A stretch of DNA of 13,034 nucleotides from an uncultured Clostridia bacterium (GCA_937915515.1 CALGIK010000303.1:1-13034); one strand, 5' to 3'; positions 1 to 7,147 are shown, counted from the first letter of the stretch. Notes: generated by a model from the letters alone, not told the origin. Translations and numbers: made by a program.

Positions 1-1
1 A

Positions 2-415
2 CTGACGTATCTTGAGGAAAAGGTTATTCCAAAATTTGCTCCCATTACTATTTTAGGATTGTTATTGACGCTCGTCCTAATTTTTTCAATGCAAACTGAC
101 CTTATTATAGCCAACCCTTTACACATTTTGCTTGTTGCAGTGCCTCTTACCCTTCAAACATTTATTATATTTTTTATAGGCTACTTTGGCGCTAAATTAT
201 TGAAACTTCCTTACGATATTGCCGCTCCCGCTGCCCTGGTAGGCGCCAGTAACTTTTTTGAACTTGCAGTAGCCGTTGCAATTGCTTTGTTTCCTTTAAA
301 CCCCGGCGTTTCTTTAGCTACAATAGTAGGCGTGTTGGTAGAAGTACCTATTATGCTTATTTTAGTAAGCATTTGTAATCGAACAAGAAATTCGTTCATA
401 AAAAAGAAACTGTAA
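2..415 (+). CDS. ACR3-family arsenite efflux permease, C-terminal part (5' end outside window)
   Basis: This is the last 137 codons of an arsenite/H+ antiporter of the ACR3 (BASS superfamily) type, a polytopic inner-membrane protein that expels As(III). The open frame runs back to the window edge with no stop, so the gene starts upstream; full-length ACR3 proteins are about 350 residues. It shows three or four hydrophobic helices and the family-typical block GASNFFELAVAVAIALF followed by a GVLVEVPIML-type stretch just before a short basic tail (NSFIKKKL). These blocks are highly conserved in ACR3 and distinguish it from the unrelated ArsB transporter. Ars genes usually sit beside arsR or arsC; none is visible here, so any ars operon would lie upstream. 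It converges on the GrpB gene 29 nt downstream, with no clear terminator hairpin between them. Confidence 0.9.
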   Translation: MTYLEEKVIPKFAPITILGLLLTLVLIFSMQTDLIIANPLHILLVAVPLTLQTFIIFFIGYFGAKLLKLPYDIAAPAALVGASNFFELAVAVAIALFPLNPGVSLATIVGVLVEVPIMLILVSICNRTRNSFIKKKL

Positions 416-444
416 ATTTACATCAAAAATTGTTTTGACCTTTG

Positions 445-1011
445 CTAAATGTATTTTTTTTCATATATTTTTTTAGCAATATCCGTATACTTTGTGACAA
501 AAGCTGCTTTTTGGCTTGTGTATTCGTCACGGTCGTATTTATATTTTTCTGCCAGACAAATTTTAAGTTTTTCGTATTGTTTGGCTACTGAGGGGTTATC
601 AAATAAATAGTCCCTAAAATACAGTTCATCATTGTCGCCAAAATACACTAAATGCAGATGAAAAACTTTGTCTAAGTAACCTTTTAAGGTATATCCCTTG
701 TTAAAAGAAATTCTCTTACTGCTTTCCGCCATGCAAATATAGCCGCAATTTATTATTTTGTCTTTAATTATTGACATGTCGGCATTAAGGTGCGCTTCAA
801 CCAATATATCAACAACGGATTTAGAAAAAATGCCGCTTATTGCCGTACTGCCTATATGGCTTATGCGTTTTACGTTGTCCTTTAACTCTTTTTTTAGCAG
901 TGCTTCTTCGCCGATAAAATCTTCTTTCCATTTATCTGACGGAGCCGAAAGCACAACAGGAAACAATTGCCACAATTGCTTCTTTGTCAAATCTTTAAGA
1001 TTATTTTCCAT
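445..1011 (-). CDS. GrpB/UPF0157 family protein (nucleotidyltransferase fold)
   Basis: The 188-residue protein matches the GrpB (UPF0157) family by its central HIGSTAISG motif at residues 52-60 followed by a conserved acidic position in SVVDILVE (Asp68). In related nucleotidyltransferase-fold proteins the GS motif plus the downstream acidic residue form the active site. The C-terminal half carries the family's FRDYL block (FRDYLFDNP) and the YxxLK segment (YEKLKICL). Length is about normal for the family (160-190). The cellular role of GrpB proteins is poorly defined; a link to coenzyme A biosynthesis comes from fusions with dephospho-CoA kinase in other bacteria and cannot be tested here. 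The ATG start follows an AAGGA ribosome site at a somewhat long spacing, and a good promoter lies just upstream. No signal peptide or membrane segment is seen, so it is cytoplasmic. Confidence 0.85.
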   Translation of the reverse strand: MENNLKDLTKKQLWQLFPVVLSAPSDKWKEDFIGEEALLKKELKDNVKRISHIGSTAISGIFSKSVVDILVEAHLNADMSIIKDKIINCGYICMAESSKRISFNKGYTLKGYLDKVFHLHLVYFGDNDELYFRDYLFDNPSVAKQYEKLKICLAEKYKYDRDEYTSQKAAFVTKYTDIAKKIYEKKYI

Positions 1012-1034
1012 TTTTTTACATTTTCCTTAAAATT

Positions 1035-1063
1035 ATTATAGCATTTGTATAGTATTTAAGCAA
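1035..1063 (-). promoter_or_regulatory. sigma-70-type promoter of the GrpB gene
   Basis: On the minus strand TTGCTT (1063-1058) and a perfect TATAAT (1040-1035) are separated by exactly 17 nt. The predicted start of transcription near 1028 gives a leader of about 17 nt before the GrpB ATG. Promoter use is inferred from the match only. Confidence 0.6.
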
Positions 1064-1075
1064 TAGTATTAACCG

Positions 1076-1091
1076 GTATAGAATTCTATAC
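1076..1091. repeat. perfect 16-bp palindrome in a divergent promoter region
   Basis: GTATAGAATTCTATAC is perfectly self-complementary over 16 bp. It lies between the -35 of the GrpB promoter (ending at 1063) and the -35 candidate of the protease promoter (starting at 1115). The symmetry and position suit a binding site for a dimeric regulator acting on either gene. It is AT-rich, so chance occurrence is possible; no regulator gene is next to it. Confidence 0.45.
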
Positions 1092-1114
1092 AAAATACAA
1101 ATAGCATTTTTCTA

Positions 1115-1143
1115 TTGCATTTTGGGTATTGCTGTGTTAAAAT
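1115..1143 (+). promoter_or_regulatory. candidate promoter of the protease / YcxB-like unit
   Basis: TTGCAT (1115-1120) and TAAAAT (1138-1143) are spaced by 17 nt. Transcription would begin near 1150, only about 10 nt before the chosen ATG at 1160, so the leader would be very short. This element would also overlap and rule out the upstream TTG codon at 1115 as a translation start. Confidence 0.45.
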
Positions 1144-1159
1144 TATTTTTAGGTATTGT

Positions 1160-1924
1160 ATGAGAAAAGCTTTTTGTTTTAAGACAGCATTATTTGTTAT
1201 TTTGATTTGCTTGATTAGCGTAACTTTTTGCGGATGCGTAAACACTCAAAACTGGGTAAACGAAATATCCGAAACGGCAATCAAAAATAATGTGACAATT
1301 CATGTAAAAAGCTACAATACCAATTTGCTAAACGAAGAATATGAGTCCCAAACCTATTTTGGCAGCGGCGTTATTTATTACCAATACCTAAATACTTATT
1401 ATTGTTTGACAAACAATCATGTGGTATATAAGCCAAATCAATATAAAAAGCGTTCGATTACCGTAAACGACTGTTACGGAAATGAATACAGCGCCGCCGT
1501 AGTGGTTAGCGACCCTAAATTTGATTTAGCTGTAGTCTCCTTTTATTCGGCTGATAAGGTTTTTGTACCTCAGCCCTTAGCTATGCAAAATCCTAAAGCC
1601 AGCGAAAACGTAGCAGCTTTGGGACAGCCTATGGGACAAATCAATTCCTTAACTCTAGGCAAGATATTTATTATGCAAACGGTGACGCTGGCACAAAATA
1701 ATAAATACGCTTCCGATGTTGATTTTAAGGTAATTTACCATAATGCGCCAATCAATACAGGCAGCAGCGGAGGCGCACTGATAAACAATAACCTCGAAAT
1801 CGTAGGTATAAATTTTGCAATATTGTTTGACGAAACTGATAATTCCTTTAGATTTGGTTGCGCTATACCTATCGAAAAAGTCAGGGAATTTTTAGAAAAT
1901 AATCATTTACTTTTTAATAACTAA
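1160..1924 (+). CDS. probable lipoprotein trypsin-like serine protease (S1C/HtrA-like core, no PDZ)
   Basis: This 254-residue protein begins with a basic tip (MRK), a hydrophobic stretch at residues 9-23 and a lipobox-like FCGC (lipid-modified Cys probably 26), so it should be exported and probably anchored to the outer face of the membrane. The mature part is a chymotrypsin-fold domain with a complete apparent triad: His87 in LTNNHVV, Asp122 in PKFDLAVV and Ser203 in TGSSGGAL. These are the spacing and motif forms of the HtrA/DegP-like trypsin_2 group. It ends shortly after this domain, so the PDZ domain of true HtrA proteins is missing. The ATG at 1160 was preferred over an in-frame TTG at 1115 because the latter adds 15 unrelated residues ahead of a good signal peptide and has no ribosome site; AGG at 1151-1153 serves the ATG. 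The YcxB-like gene follows after 10 nt. The substrate is unknown. Confidence 0.82.
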   Translation: MRKAFCFKTALFVILICLISVTFCGCVNTQNWVNEISETAIKNNVTIHVKSYNTNLLNEEYESQTYFGSGVIYYQYLNTYYCLTNNHVVYKPNQYKKRSITVNDCYGNEYSAAVVVSDPKFDLAVVSFYSADKVFVPQPLAMQNPKASENVAALGQPMGQINSLTLGKIFIMQTVTLAQNNKYASDVDFKVIYHNAPINTGSSGGALINNNLEIVGINFAILFDETDNSFRFGCAIPIEKVREFLENNHLLFNN

Positions 1925-1934
1925 GGAGTGCAAA

Positions 1935-2471
1935 ATGATAACTAATAAATCAGTAATTAATCAGCAAAAAAATTTGAGGTTTAACAAAGACCTTTACAGA
2001 TTACGTATGCCAAACCCCTCTTTGTGGGCTGTCGTATGCGCTTTTTTAGGAACGACATTTTTTGTCATCGCTTTCTTTTTGTCGTCATCTAAAACGCTTT
2101 TGATCTGTCTGGGTGTCCTTTTATTGTTGTTGTCCGCTGTTATTTTTTTATTGCCTCTTTTGGTGCGTGTAAACGCAAATAGTACCTTTAAGGAAAATGC
2201 TAAAAATTCCGACTCGATAGAATTTAATTATGTTTTCGAAAATGATTTAATGACAGTTACCGATGCAAAAGGCAATGAACTGGCATCGGGAACCTATGAC
2301 AATCTGGTTGAAGCAATAGAAACGCAAAACGCTTTTTATGTAATGGTAGAACAATATTTTGGCTTTATTGTCGATAAAGAAGGTTTTAAAGAAGGCGACG
2401 AATGTCAACTTCGAGAGCTGTTTAAAGCAAAAATACATAAATTTACCGATATAAGTAAAAAACAGCATTAA
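1935..2471 (+). CDS. YcxB-like membrane protein of unknown function
   Basis: The 178-residue protein has two closely spaced membrane helices (about residues 30-50 and 54-77) and a soluble C-terminal half. That half resembles the YcxB-like C-terminal domain: an N-terminal beta-rich part (FNYVFENDLMTVTD), the YDNLVEAIET segment, then YVMVEQYFGFIVDKEGF leading into an acidic and basic helical end. Such domains are thought to sit on the cytoplasmic side of the membrane; no biochemical role is established. The start has a good GGAG ribosome site (1925-1928) and lies 10 nt after the protease stop codon, so the two are very probably cotranscribed and may work on the same membrane-associated process. 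A hairpin terminator follows. Confidence 0.7.
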   Translation: MITNKSVINQQKNLRFNKDLYRLRMPNPSLWAVVCAFLGTTFFVIAFFLSSSKTLLICLGVLLLLLSAVIFLLPLLVRVNANSTFKENAKNSDSIEFNYVFENDLMTVTDAKGNELASGTYDNLVEAIETQNAFYVMVEQYFGFIVDKEGFKEGDECQLRELFKAKIHKFTDISKKQH

Positions 2472-2519
2472 AAAAATGCATACCCCGATTGTATTTAAAT
2501 TATTGAATTAATACAAATC

Positions 2520-2550
2520 AATAATCCCTTTTTTTAAGGATTATTTTTAT
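2520..2550 (+). terminator. hairpin terminator after the YcxB-like gene
   Basis: AATAATCC (2520-2527) and GGATTATT (2538-2545) form an 8-bp stem with a 10-nt T-rich loop, followed by a T-rich tract. It sits between the convergent YcxB-like and glmS genes. The stem is AT-rich and the tract is broken by an A, so strength is uncertain. On the minus strand the tract after the stem is poorer, so glmS termination here is less sure. Confidence 0.55.
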
Positions 2551-2576
2551 AGTTTAATTTTTATGTAATCAAATTT

Positions 2577-4334
2577 TTATTGCACGGTAACAGACTTAGC
2601 AAGGTTGCGCGGTTTGTCGCAATCCAATCCTTTAGCTACCGAAACTAAAAATGCCAATTGTTGGCAAGGCACAATAGCAATCAAAGGCATATATACGTCA
2701 GGTAAATCAGGCAGCAAAATTTTATCACAGCCGCAATCAACATTGTCAAACTGCGTAAACAAAGTAACAAAAGCTCCTCTCGCCTTTACCTCGCTTATAT
2801 TGCCTATCATTTTTTCCTTTAGTTCGCTCTGCGTCAAAAAAGCTATAACTTTTGTGTCTTTTTCTATAAGAGCTAATGTACCGTGTTTTAATTCGCCTGC
2901 GGGATATGCTTCGCTGTGAATGTAAGTTATTTCTTTCAGCTTTAAAGATGCTTCAGATGCCGTTATAAAATCCATACCTCTGCCTAAAAAATATGCGTGT
3001 TCGTTGTTTAACATAATTTGCGCTAAACTTTGTGTTTGACTCATTTTTCCCGCCGCATCAATCGCTTTATACAGTTTATTTAAATTTTCTTCTGCTGTTA
3101 AATCGCAGGGAATATTGTTTAAGCCGCACAAAACTTGCGTAAAATACAAACAAAAACCTAACTGTGCTAAGTATGCTTTGGTGGAAGCAACGGCATATTC
3201 CCTGCCTGCGCGGGTCTTTATAACGATGTCGGCTACGTCCTCTAAACTGCTTTTGCTTACGTTAGTGACAGCCAAAGTTTTTGCTCCGTATTTTTTTGCC
3301 AACGTATGCGCCGCCAAAGTGTCGGCTGTTTCGCCGCTTTGGCTGATAAACACAAACAAGGACTGACTGTAATCAGTTGTATAAGGCTCCTTAAACTCAC
3401 TGGCGATAAGTGAAAAGCAAGGTATTTTTACGTATCTTTCTATAAGTTTTTTGCCGTAACAGCAAGCGTGATATGCCGTTCCGCAAGCGCAAAAATATAT
3501 GCTTTTTATGCCCTCTAAAAATTTCGGCGGCAAATACTTATCCCGATAACCTTCCAAAGTATTTTTTACGCTCTTTGCGCCTTCGTTTATTTCTTTTTCC
3601 ATAAAGGTATCATAGCCCTCTTTACTCACGCTTTCGTAATCTTTGTCCACTGTTTCCGCTTGTTTTATAATAGGCTTATCAAAAATATCAAAAAACGAAA
3701 TTTCTGCGCCGTTAATAAGTGCAAATTCGCCGTTGTCCAATACAAAGAGCTCATCGCATTTGTCGGCAATAGCCGAAATGTCACTTGCCAAATGCACGCC
3801 CTCTTTTCCTCTGCCCACAATAAGCGGACTTTCGTTTCGGACAGCTACCAATTGATTTTTCTTTTCGCACATGGCTACAATTGCATAGGACCCTTTCAGT
3901 TCTTTGCAGGCTTTTAATACGGCTTCCTTTAAATCGTCCTTGTAATAATAATTGATTAAATGCGCCGCCGCTTCGGTGTCTGTTTGAGAAATAAAGCTAT
4001 ATCCCTTTTTTGTCAAAACTTCCTTAATTTCTTTATAATTTTCTATTATCCCGTTATGTACAATATTAATGTATCCGCTGGTATGAGGATGCGCATTTAT
4101 ATATGACGGCGCTCCGTGCGTTGCCCAACGCGTATGCCCTATGCCGAAATTGCCGCTGTTTTTTATTTTACTGTCACATTTATTAAGTTGGTCGACGTGT
4201 CCTTTCATCTTTACAACTTTGCCGTCAATACAAATACCTACCGAATCATAACCTCTGTATTCCAACCGTTTAAGTCCTTCGTATAAAAACTTAAAGGCGG
4301 CACTGTTGCCGCAATAACCTATTATTCCGCACAT
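2577..4334 (-). CDS. glmS: glutamine--fructose-6-phosphate aminotransferase (isomerizing)
   Basis: GlmS makes glucosamine-6-phosphate from fructose-6-phosphate and glutamine, the committed step to UDP-GlcNAc for peptidoglycan and other amino-sugar polymers; it is cytoplasmic and dimeric. The N-terminal Ntn glutaminase domain (about 1-220) begins with the catalytic Cys2 in MCGIIGY and shows HTRWATHG (68-74), HNGIIENY (93-100) and the TDTEAA acidic site (118-123). Two SIS sugar-isomerase domains follow, with ACGTAYHA (283-290), SQSGETADT (331-339), VASTKAYLAQL (382-392) and LKLKEI (464-469). Isomerase residues equivalent to E. coli Lys485, Glu488, His504 and Lys603 appear as Lys465, Glu468, His484 and Lys580. 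The protein ends in the usual PRNLAKSVTV form. At 585 residues it is slightly shorter than the usual 600-610 but has every expected block. An AGGAG ribosome site precedes the ATG. It is divergent from sodC, sharing a 139-bp intergenic region in which I find no glmS ribozyme. Confidence 0.97.
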   Translation of the reverse strand: MCGIIGYCGNSAAFKFLYEGLKRLEYRGYDSVGICIDGKVVKMKGHVDQLNKCDSKIKNSGNFGIGHTRWATHGAPSYINAHPHTSGYINIVHNGIIENYKEIKEVLTKKGYSFISQTDTEAAAHLINYYYKDDLKEAVLKACKELKGSYAIVAMCEKKNQLVAVRNESPLIVGRGKEGVHLASDISAIADKCDELFVLDNGEFALINGAEISFFDIFDKPIIKQAETVDKDYESVSKEGYDTFMEKEINEGAKSVKNTLEGYRDKYLPPKFLEGIKSIYFCACGTAYHACCYGKKLIERYVKIPCFSLIASEFKEPYTTDYSQSLFVFISQSGETADTLAAHTLAKKYGAKTLAVTNVSKSSLEDVADIVIKTRAGREYAVASTKAYLAQLGFCLYFTQVLCGLNNIPCDLTAEENLNKLYKAIDAAGKMSQTQSLAQIMLNNEHAYFLGRGMDFITASEASLKLKEITYIHSEAYPAGELKHGTLALIEKDTKVIAFLTQSELKEKMIGNISEVKARGAFVTLFTQFDNVDCGCDKILLPDLPDVYMPLIAIVPCQQLAFLVSVAKGLDCDKPRNLAKSVTVQ

Positions 4335-4473
4335 AACACTACTCCTATTGTGTAAATAGCCAAACAGGCTAATTTAGTTTATGCGCGGTCAGCACGCTTT
4401 GTTAACCGTAAGTATAAAACAGCAAAAAAGAACCTTTATTGCCGAAAAAACATAAAAATAAGAGGAGGTAACT

Positions 4474-4965
4474 ATGGATAACTATTTTTTAAATTATATT
4501 TTACATAAAGTTCCTGACGCTTTTGCGTATATTAAAGGCAGCAATAAATACCCCGGCATAAGAGGCATCGCTAAGTTTTACGCATTGGACGAAGGTATTA
4601 TTGTTTATTCCGAAGTAAACGGACTGCCCTTTGATGCTTCGACTCCGTTTAGAGCCTATGCTTTTCATATACACAACGGCGACAGTTGCAGCGGCAACAA
4701 TACAGACCCCTTCTTAAATGCAGGAGAACATTATAACCCCGATGATTTGCCGCATCCCTATCATGCAGGCGATTTGCCGCCGCTTTTTGGCAATTATGGA
4801 TATGCATGGAATGCGGTATTTACAGCGCGGTTTAAAATTTATGAAGTAATAAAAAAGCCTATAATAATCCACATAAACCCCGACGATTTTGTATCACAGC
4901 CTTCGGGCAACGCAGGGGAAAAAATAGCCTGCGGCATTATCGAAAGAGCGCCTATCCGCACTTGA
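4474..4965 (+). CDS. sodC: Cu/Zn superoxide dismutase family protein, apparently cytosolic
   Basis: The 163-residue protein has all metal ligands of Cu/Zn superoxide dismutase, which converts superoxide to oxygen and peroxide. Copper ligands are His65 and His67 (AFHIHNG), the bridging His86 (GEHYNP) and His133 (IIIHINPDDF). Zinc ligands are His86, His94, His97 and Asp100 in HPYHAGDLPPL. Cys72 and Cys153 match the conserved disulfide pair. The zinc loop is short: 3 residues separate His94 and His97 where human SOD1 has 9. The catalytic arginine before the last Cys (Arg143 in human SOD1) is replaced by Lys150. From memory, both traits occur in related clostridial proteins. There is no signal peptide, unlike most bacterial SodC, so it should act in the cytoplasm unless exported by another route. 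A very strong AGAGGAGG ribosome site precedes the ATG, suggesting good expression. The gene stands alone, followed by a terminator. Confidence 0.9.
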   Translation: MDNYFLNYILHKVPDAFAYIKGSNKYPGIRGIAKFYALDEGIIVYSEVNGLPFDASTPFRAYAFHIHNGDSCSGNNTDPFLNAGEHYNPDDLPHPYHAGDLPPLFGNYGYAWNAVFTARFKIYEVIKKPIIIHINPDDFVSQPSGNAGEKIACGIIERAPIRT

Positions 4966-4970
4966 AAAAG

Positions 4971-4993
4971 CCTCCTAATTTTAGGAGGTTTTT
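4971..4993. terminator. bidirectional hairpin terminator between sodC and the OFA transporter gene
   Basis: CCTCCTA (4971-4977) and TAGGAGG (4982-4988) make a GC-containing 7-bp stem with a 4-nt loop. It is followed by five T on the + strand and preceded by five A (4965-4969), giving a T-run on the minus strand too. It lies 5 nt after the sodC stop codon and should also stop transcripts of the convergent transporter gene. Confidence 0.88.
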
Positions 4994-5067
4994 ACATAGC
5001 GAACTTTTTTTATTATGAATATATGCGTAAAAGCATAAATTATTTTAAGCCAATAAAACTTGCGTAA

Positions 5068-6324
5068 TTAATTTTTGTTTTTATCACAATTTTTAATGAT
5101 CGGGGGTTTTACCAAAGCTATTAATATTACCGCAACGGCAGAAGCCGCCGCCGAAATAATAAATGCGGGAAACATAAGACTTATGTCGTTTGCCGCTATA
5201 TCCTTAAAATATCCGGCAACAAAAGAAGAAATCACGCCGCCTGCGCCAAAACCTAACATTATCAGTCCATAATTTAAGGTCATATACATCGGACCGTAAT
5301 AGTCGGCAGTTATAGAAGCAAAATTAGTGAGTATTCCTCCGTACACAAAGCCGATAAGAGCAATAATAACAAATATAACATAGCCTTGAGCTAAATCTAC
5401 AAGCAGCGTAAAAGCGATATTAGCTATTAAAATAACAATAAGCGTATTTTTTCTGCCCCACTTATCCGAAATCCAACCCCAAAACAATCTTCCTAAAGCG
5501 TTAAACATTGAAATAACAATAACACCTATATAAGCCGCTTGCGCCATGCCCTTAGCGACGGCAATGGGTTTAGCAAAACCTATCATCATGAGCCCGCTTA
5601 AAGCGGCAAATAAAAAAGCGATAGTCAAGGCGTAATACTGATATGAGCCGAGCATCTGTTTTGGCGTAAAACTGATTTTTGTTTGTTGGCTTTGTTTTTG
5701 AATTTTTCCTTTTGGCGAAAAATTTTGCGGCGGTTCGACAATAAATAATCCGCCGACAGTGCAAATAATAAGAAAGATTCCTAATACCAAAAATGTTCTT
5801 AATTCGCCGCTGCCGATCGCTCCGTTGTTTAGTAAATTCATCAGTGTTTCGGCTACAGGTGTAAAAACAACTCCGCCCAGTCCCAAAGCGGAAATTATTA
5901 TCCCTGTGATCAAACCACGCTTATCGGGAAACCATCTTTGAGAAACGGATATGGTTATGGAATACGCCATACCCATACCTATTCCGCCTAAAATACCAAA
6001 AGTGAACCAAAGCAGCCAGGGTGCGCTTGCGCTGGTTAAGGAAGCCAAGATAAAGCCTAACCCCAAAATAATTCCGCCGGCAAAAACAATAATTTTTGGT
6101 TTGATATTTTTTTTGTATAATGCTCCGGCAATAATACCGCCTATCGACAGCATAGCAATCATAAGCGAAAAAGATAACCCTGCTAAACCGTTGTTTCCGT
6201 TAAAAAGAGCCGATGCAATGCCCGACTGAAAAACGCTCCATATGTAAGTTGAGCCTAAACAAAGCTGTATAAAAACCGATACAATGACGGGTATCCATCT
6301 CCTGCTGCCTTTGGTATAATTCAT
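5068..6324 (-). CDS. OFA-family MFS transporter (oxalate/formate antiporter type)
   Basis: This 418-residue protein has about 12 hydrophobic helices and belongs to the major facilitator superfamily. The first helix region RRWIPVIVSVFIQLCLG with TYIWSVF just after it is characteristic of the oxalate:formate antiporter (OFA) family. The QRWFPDKRGLITG segment and, in the second half, the loop GWISDKWGRKNT are the family's two MFS motif-A-like blocks. Family members carry small carboxylates such as oxalate, formate, lactate or pyruvate; the substrate cannot be read from this sequence, and no oxalate catabolic genes (frc, oxc) are near. The ATG at 6324 was chosen over an in-frame TTG at 6339 because GGAGAG overlaps that TTG and lies at good spacing from the ATG. 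It is transcribed alone from its own promoter, divergent from the cupin gene, and ends near a bidirectional terminator. Confidence 0.85.
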   Translation of the reverse strand: MNYTKGSRRWIPVIVSVFIQLCLGSTYIWSVFQSGIASALFNGNNGLAGLSFSLMIAMLSIGGIIAGALYKKNIKPKIIVFAGGIILGLGFILASLTSASAPWLLWFTFGILGGIGMGMAYSITISVSQRWFPDKRGLITGIIISALGLGGVVFTPVAETLMNLLNNGAIGSGELRTFLVLGIFLIICTVGGLFIVEPPQNFSPKGKIQKQSQQTKISFTPKQMLGSYQYYALTIAFLFAALSGLMMIGFAKPIAVAKGMAQAAYIGVIVISMFNALGRLFWGWISDKWGRKNTLIVILIANIAFTLLVDLAQGYVIFVIIALIGFVYGGILTNFASITADYYGPMYMTLNYGLIMLGFGAGGVISSFVAGYFKDIAANDISLMFPAFIISAAASAVAVILIALVKPPIIKNCDKNKN

Positions 6325-6356
6325 TACTTTTCTCTCCAAATATAATTAACTTTTAA

Positions 6357-6385
6357 AGTATACAAAAAACCCGACTTAAAGGCAA
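6357..6385 (-). promoter_or_regulatory. sigma-70-type promoter of the OFA transporter gene
   Basis: On the minus strand TTGCCT (6385-6380) and TATACT (6362-6357) are separated by exactly 17 nt. Transcription would begin near 6350, leaving a leader of about 25 nt that contains the GGAGAG ribosome site. Both boxes are close to consensus. Confidence 0.68.
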
Positions 6386-6463
6386 GTATTTTTGATATAA
6401 GCTTTAACATACCTGCGAGAACTTTCATATTATGTTATAGATTTTATACAAGGGGTATTAAAC

Positions 6464-6907
6464 ATGTATTATAAAAATGATTTAAACGAACGCGAAAATT
6501 ATGATTACGGGCCGGAACCGTTTGTAGTTAATTTAGAAAAAGCTACGCTGCAGAATCCGTATTTCAGAACGGCTTTATGGACGGGTGAACATCTTCAGCT
6601 GACTTTAATGAGTATACCTGTCGGAGGCGAAATTGGTTTAGAGGTGCATCCCAATTTTGACCAATTTTTGAGTCTTGAAGCGGGTTACGGATTGGTTAAA
6701 ATGGGACCTTCTCCCGAAAAACTTAATTATCGTGCAAACGTTACAGACGGCTATGCAATCTTTGTCCCGGCAGGTACATATCATAACGTTATCAATGTCG
6801 GCAACAGCCCGATGAAATTATTTTCGATTTATGCGCCTCCTGCACATAAACGAGGAACAGTTCAAGAAACAAAAGAGATAGCCGATGCTGAAGAACAAAA
6901 ATACTAA
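6464..6907 (+). CDS. small single-domain cupin protein
   Basis: This 147-residue cytoplasmic protein is a single cupin beta-barrel. Motif 1 reads GGEIGLEVHPNFDQFLSLEAG (split: GGEIGLEVH at 54-62 and DQFLSLEAG at 66-74), with His62, Gln67 or Asp66, and Glu72 as likely metal ligands. Motif 2 is VPAGTYHNVINVG (101-113), with His107 as the remaining ligand. The form HPNFDQF differs from the classic HxH pair; it is common in a widespread group of small bacterial cupins of unknown role, sometimes annotated as mannose-6-phosphate isomerase-like. No catalytic substrate can be inferred. A GGGG ribosome site lies about 10 nt before the ATG. The gene is divergent from the OFA transporter, 139 bp apart, and has its own downstream terminator, so it is probably monocistronic. 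Confidence 0.85.
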   Translation: MYYKNDLNERENYDYGPEPFVVNLEKATLQNPYFRTALWTGEHLQLTLMSIPVGGEIGLEVHPNFDQFLSLEAGYGLVKMGPSPEKLNYRANVTDGYAIFVPAGTYHNVINVGNSPMKLFSIYAPPAHKRGTVQETKEIADAEEQKY

Positions 6908-6986
6908 GAAATACTAACGATAAAAACGTAATTATGAACAATAAATACAGGCATTGCAGACCTTTGGCTTAAACATAACACCTCTT

Positions 6987-7005
6987 TTTTAGGATTATCC
7001 TAAAA
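6987..7005. repeat. perfect inverted repeat downstream of the cupin gene
   Basis: TTTTAGGA (6987-6994) and TCCTAAAA (6998-7005) are exact complements around a 3-nt centre. No T-run follows on either strand, so it is not a standard terminator. It could be a protein-binding site or an RNA 3'-end stabilising hairpin; the role is unknown. Confidence 0.45.
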
Positions 7006-7033
7006 CAAATTAAGACAAAACAGATACTTAATT

Positions 7034-7060
7034 AAAAAAGGGCAACTAAGCCCTTTTTTT
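7034..7060. terminator. strong rho-independent terminator after the cupin gene
   Basis: AAAAAAGGGC (7034-7043), loop AACTAA and GCCCTTTTTT (7050-7059) give a stem of 10 bp ending in a T-run; the A-run on the left would serve the other strand. It closes the cupin transcript and insulates the sulP-atp promoter that follows. Confidence 0.92.
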
Positions 7061-7118
7061 ATTAAATTTTAAGCAATAACAAAGCTATTTTTGTAGATTA
7101 ATGTAGAACACATTTAGT

Positions 7119-7147
7119 TGACTTATATAATTTGCTTTGTTATAGTA
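7119..7147 (+). promoter_or_regulatory. promoter of the sulP-atp transcription unit
   Basis: TTGACT (7119-7124) and TATAGT (7142-7147) are separated by exactly 17 nt, each one base from consensus. Transcription should begin near 7154, leaving a leader of about 115 nt before sulP. No second comparable promoter is evident between sulP and atpB, where the gap is only 26 nt, so the ATP synthase genes probably depend on this one. Confidence 0.75.

Noticed and set aside
412..421. GTAAATTTAC palindrome at the end of the ACR3 gene
   Set aside because: Only 10 bp, AT-rich and without loop or T-run, so neither a terminator nor a convincing operator.
758..1030. 90-codon + strand frame opposite the GrpB gene
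   Set aside because: Antisense to a well-supported family protein, with no recognisable motifs or ribosome site.
1115..1159. Upstream TTG start adding 15 residues to the protease
   Set aside because: No ribosome site, it overlaps a likely -35 box, and the added residues precede a complete signal peptide.
2605..3917. Several + strand frames inside glmS
   Set aside because: All are antisense to a full-length glmS with intact catalytic residues.
5001..5050. TATGC/GCATA hairpin as a second terminator for the OFA transporter gene
   Set aside because: Only a 5-bp stem with no proper T-run on the minus strand; the bidirectional hairpin at 4971-4993 is far better.
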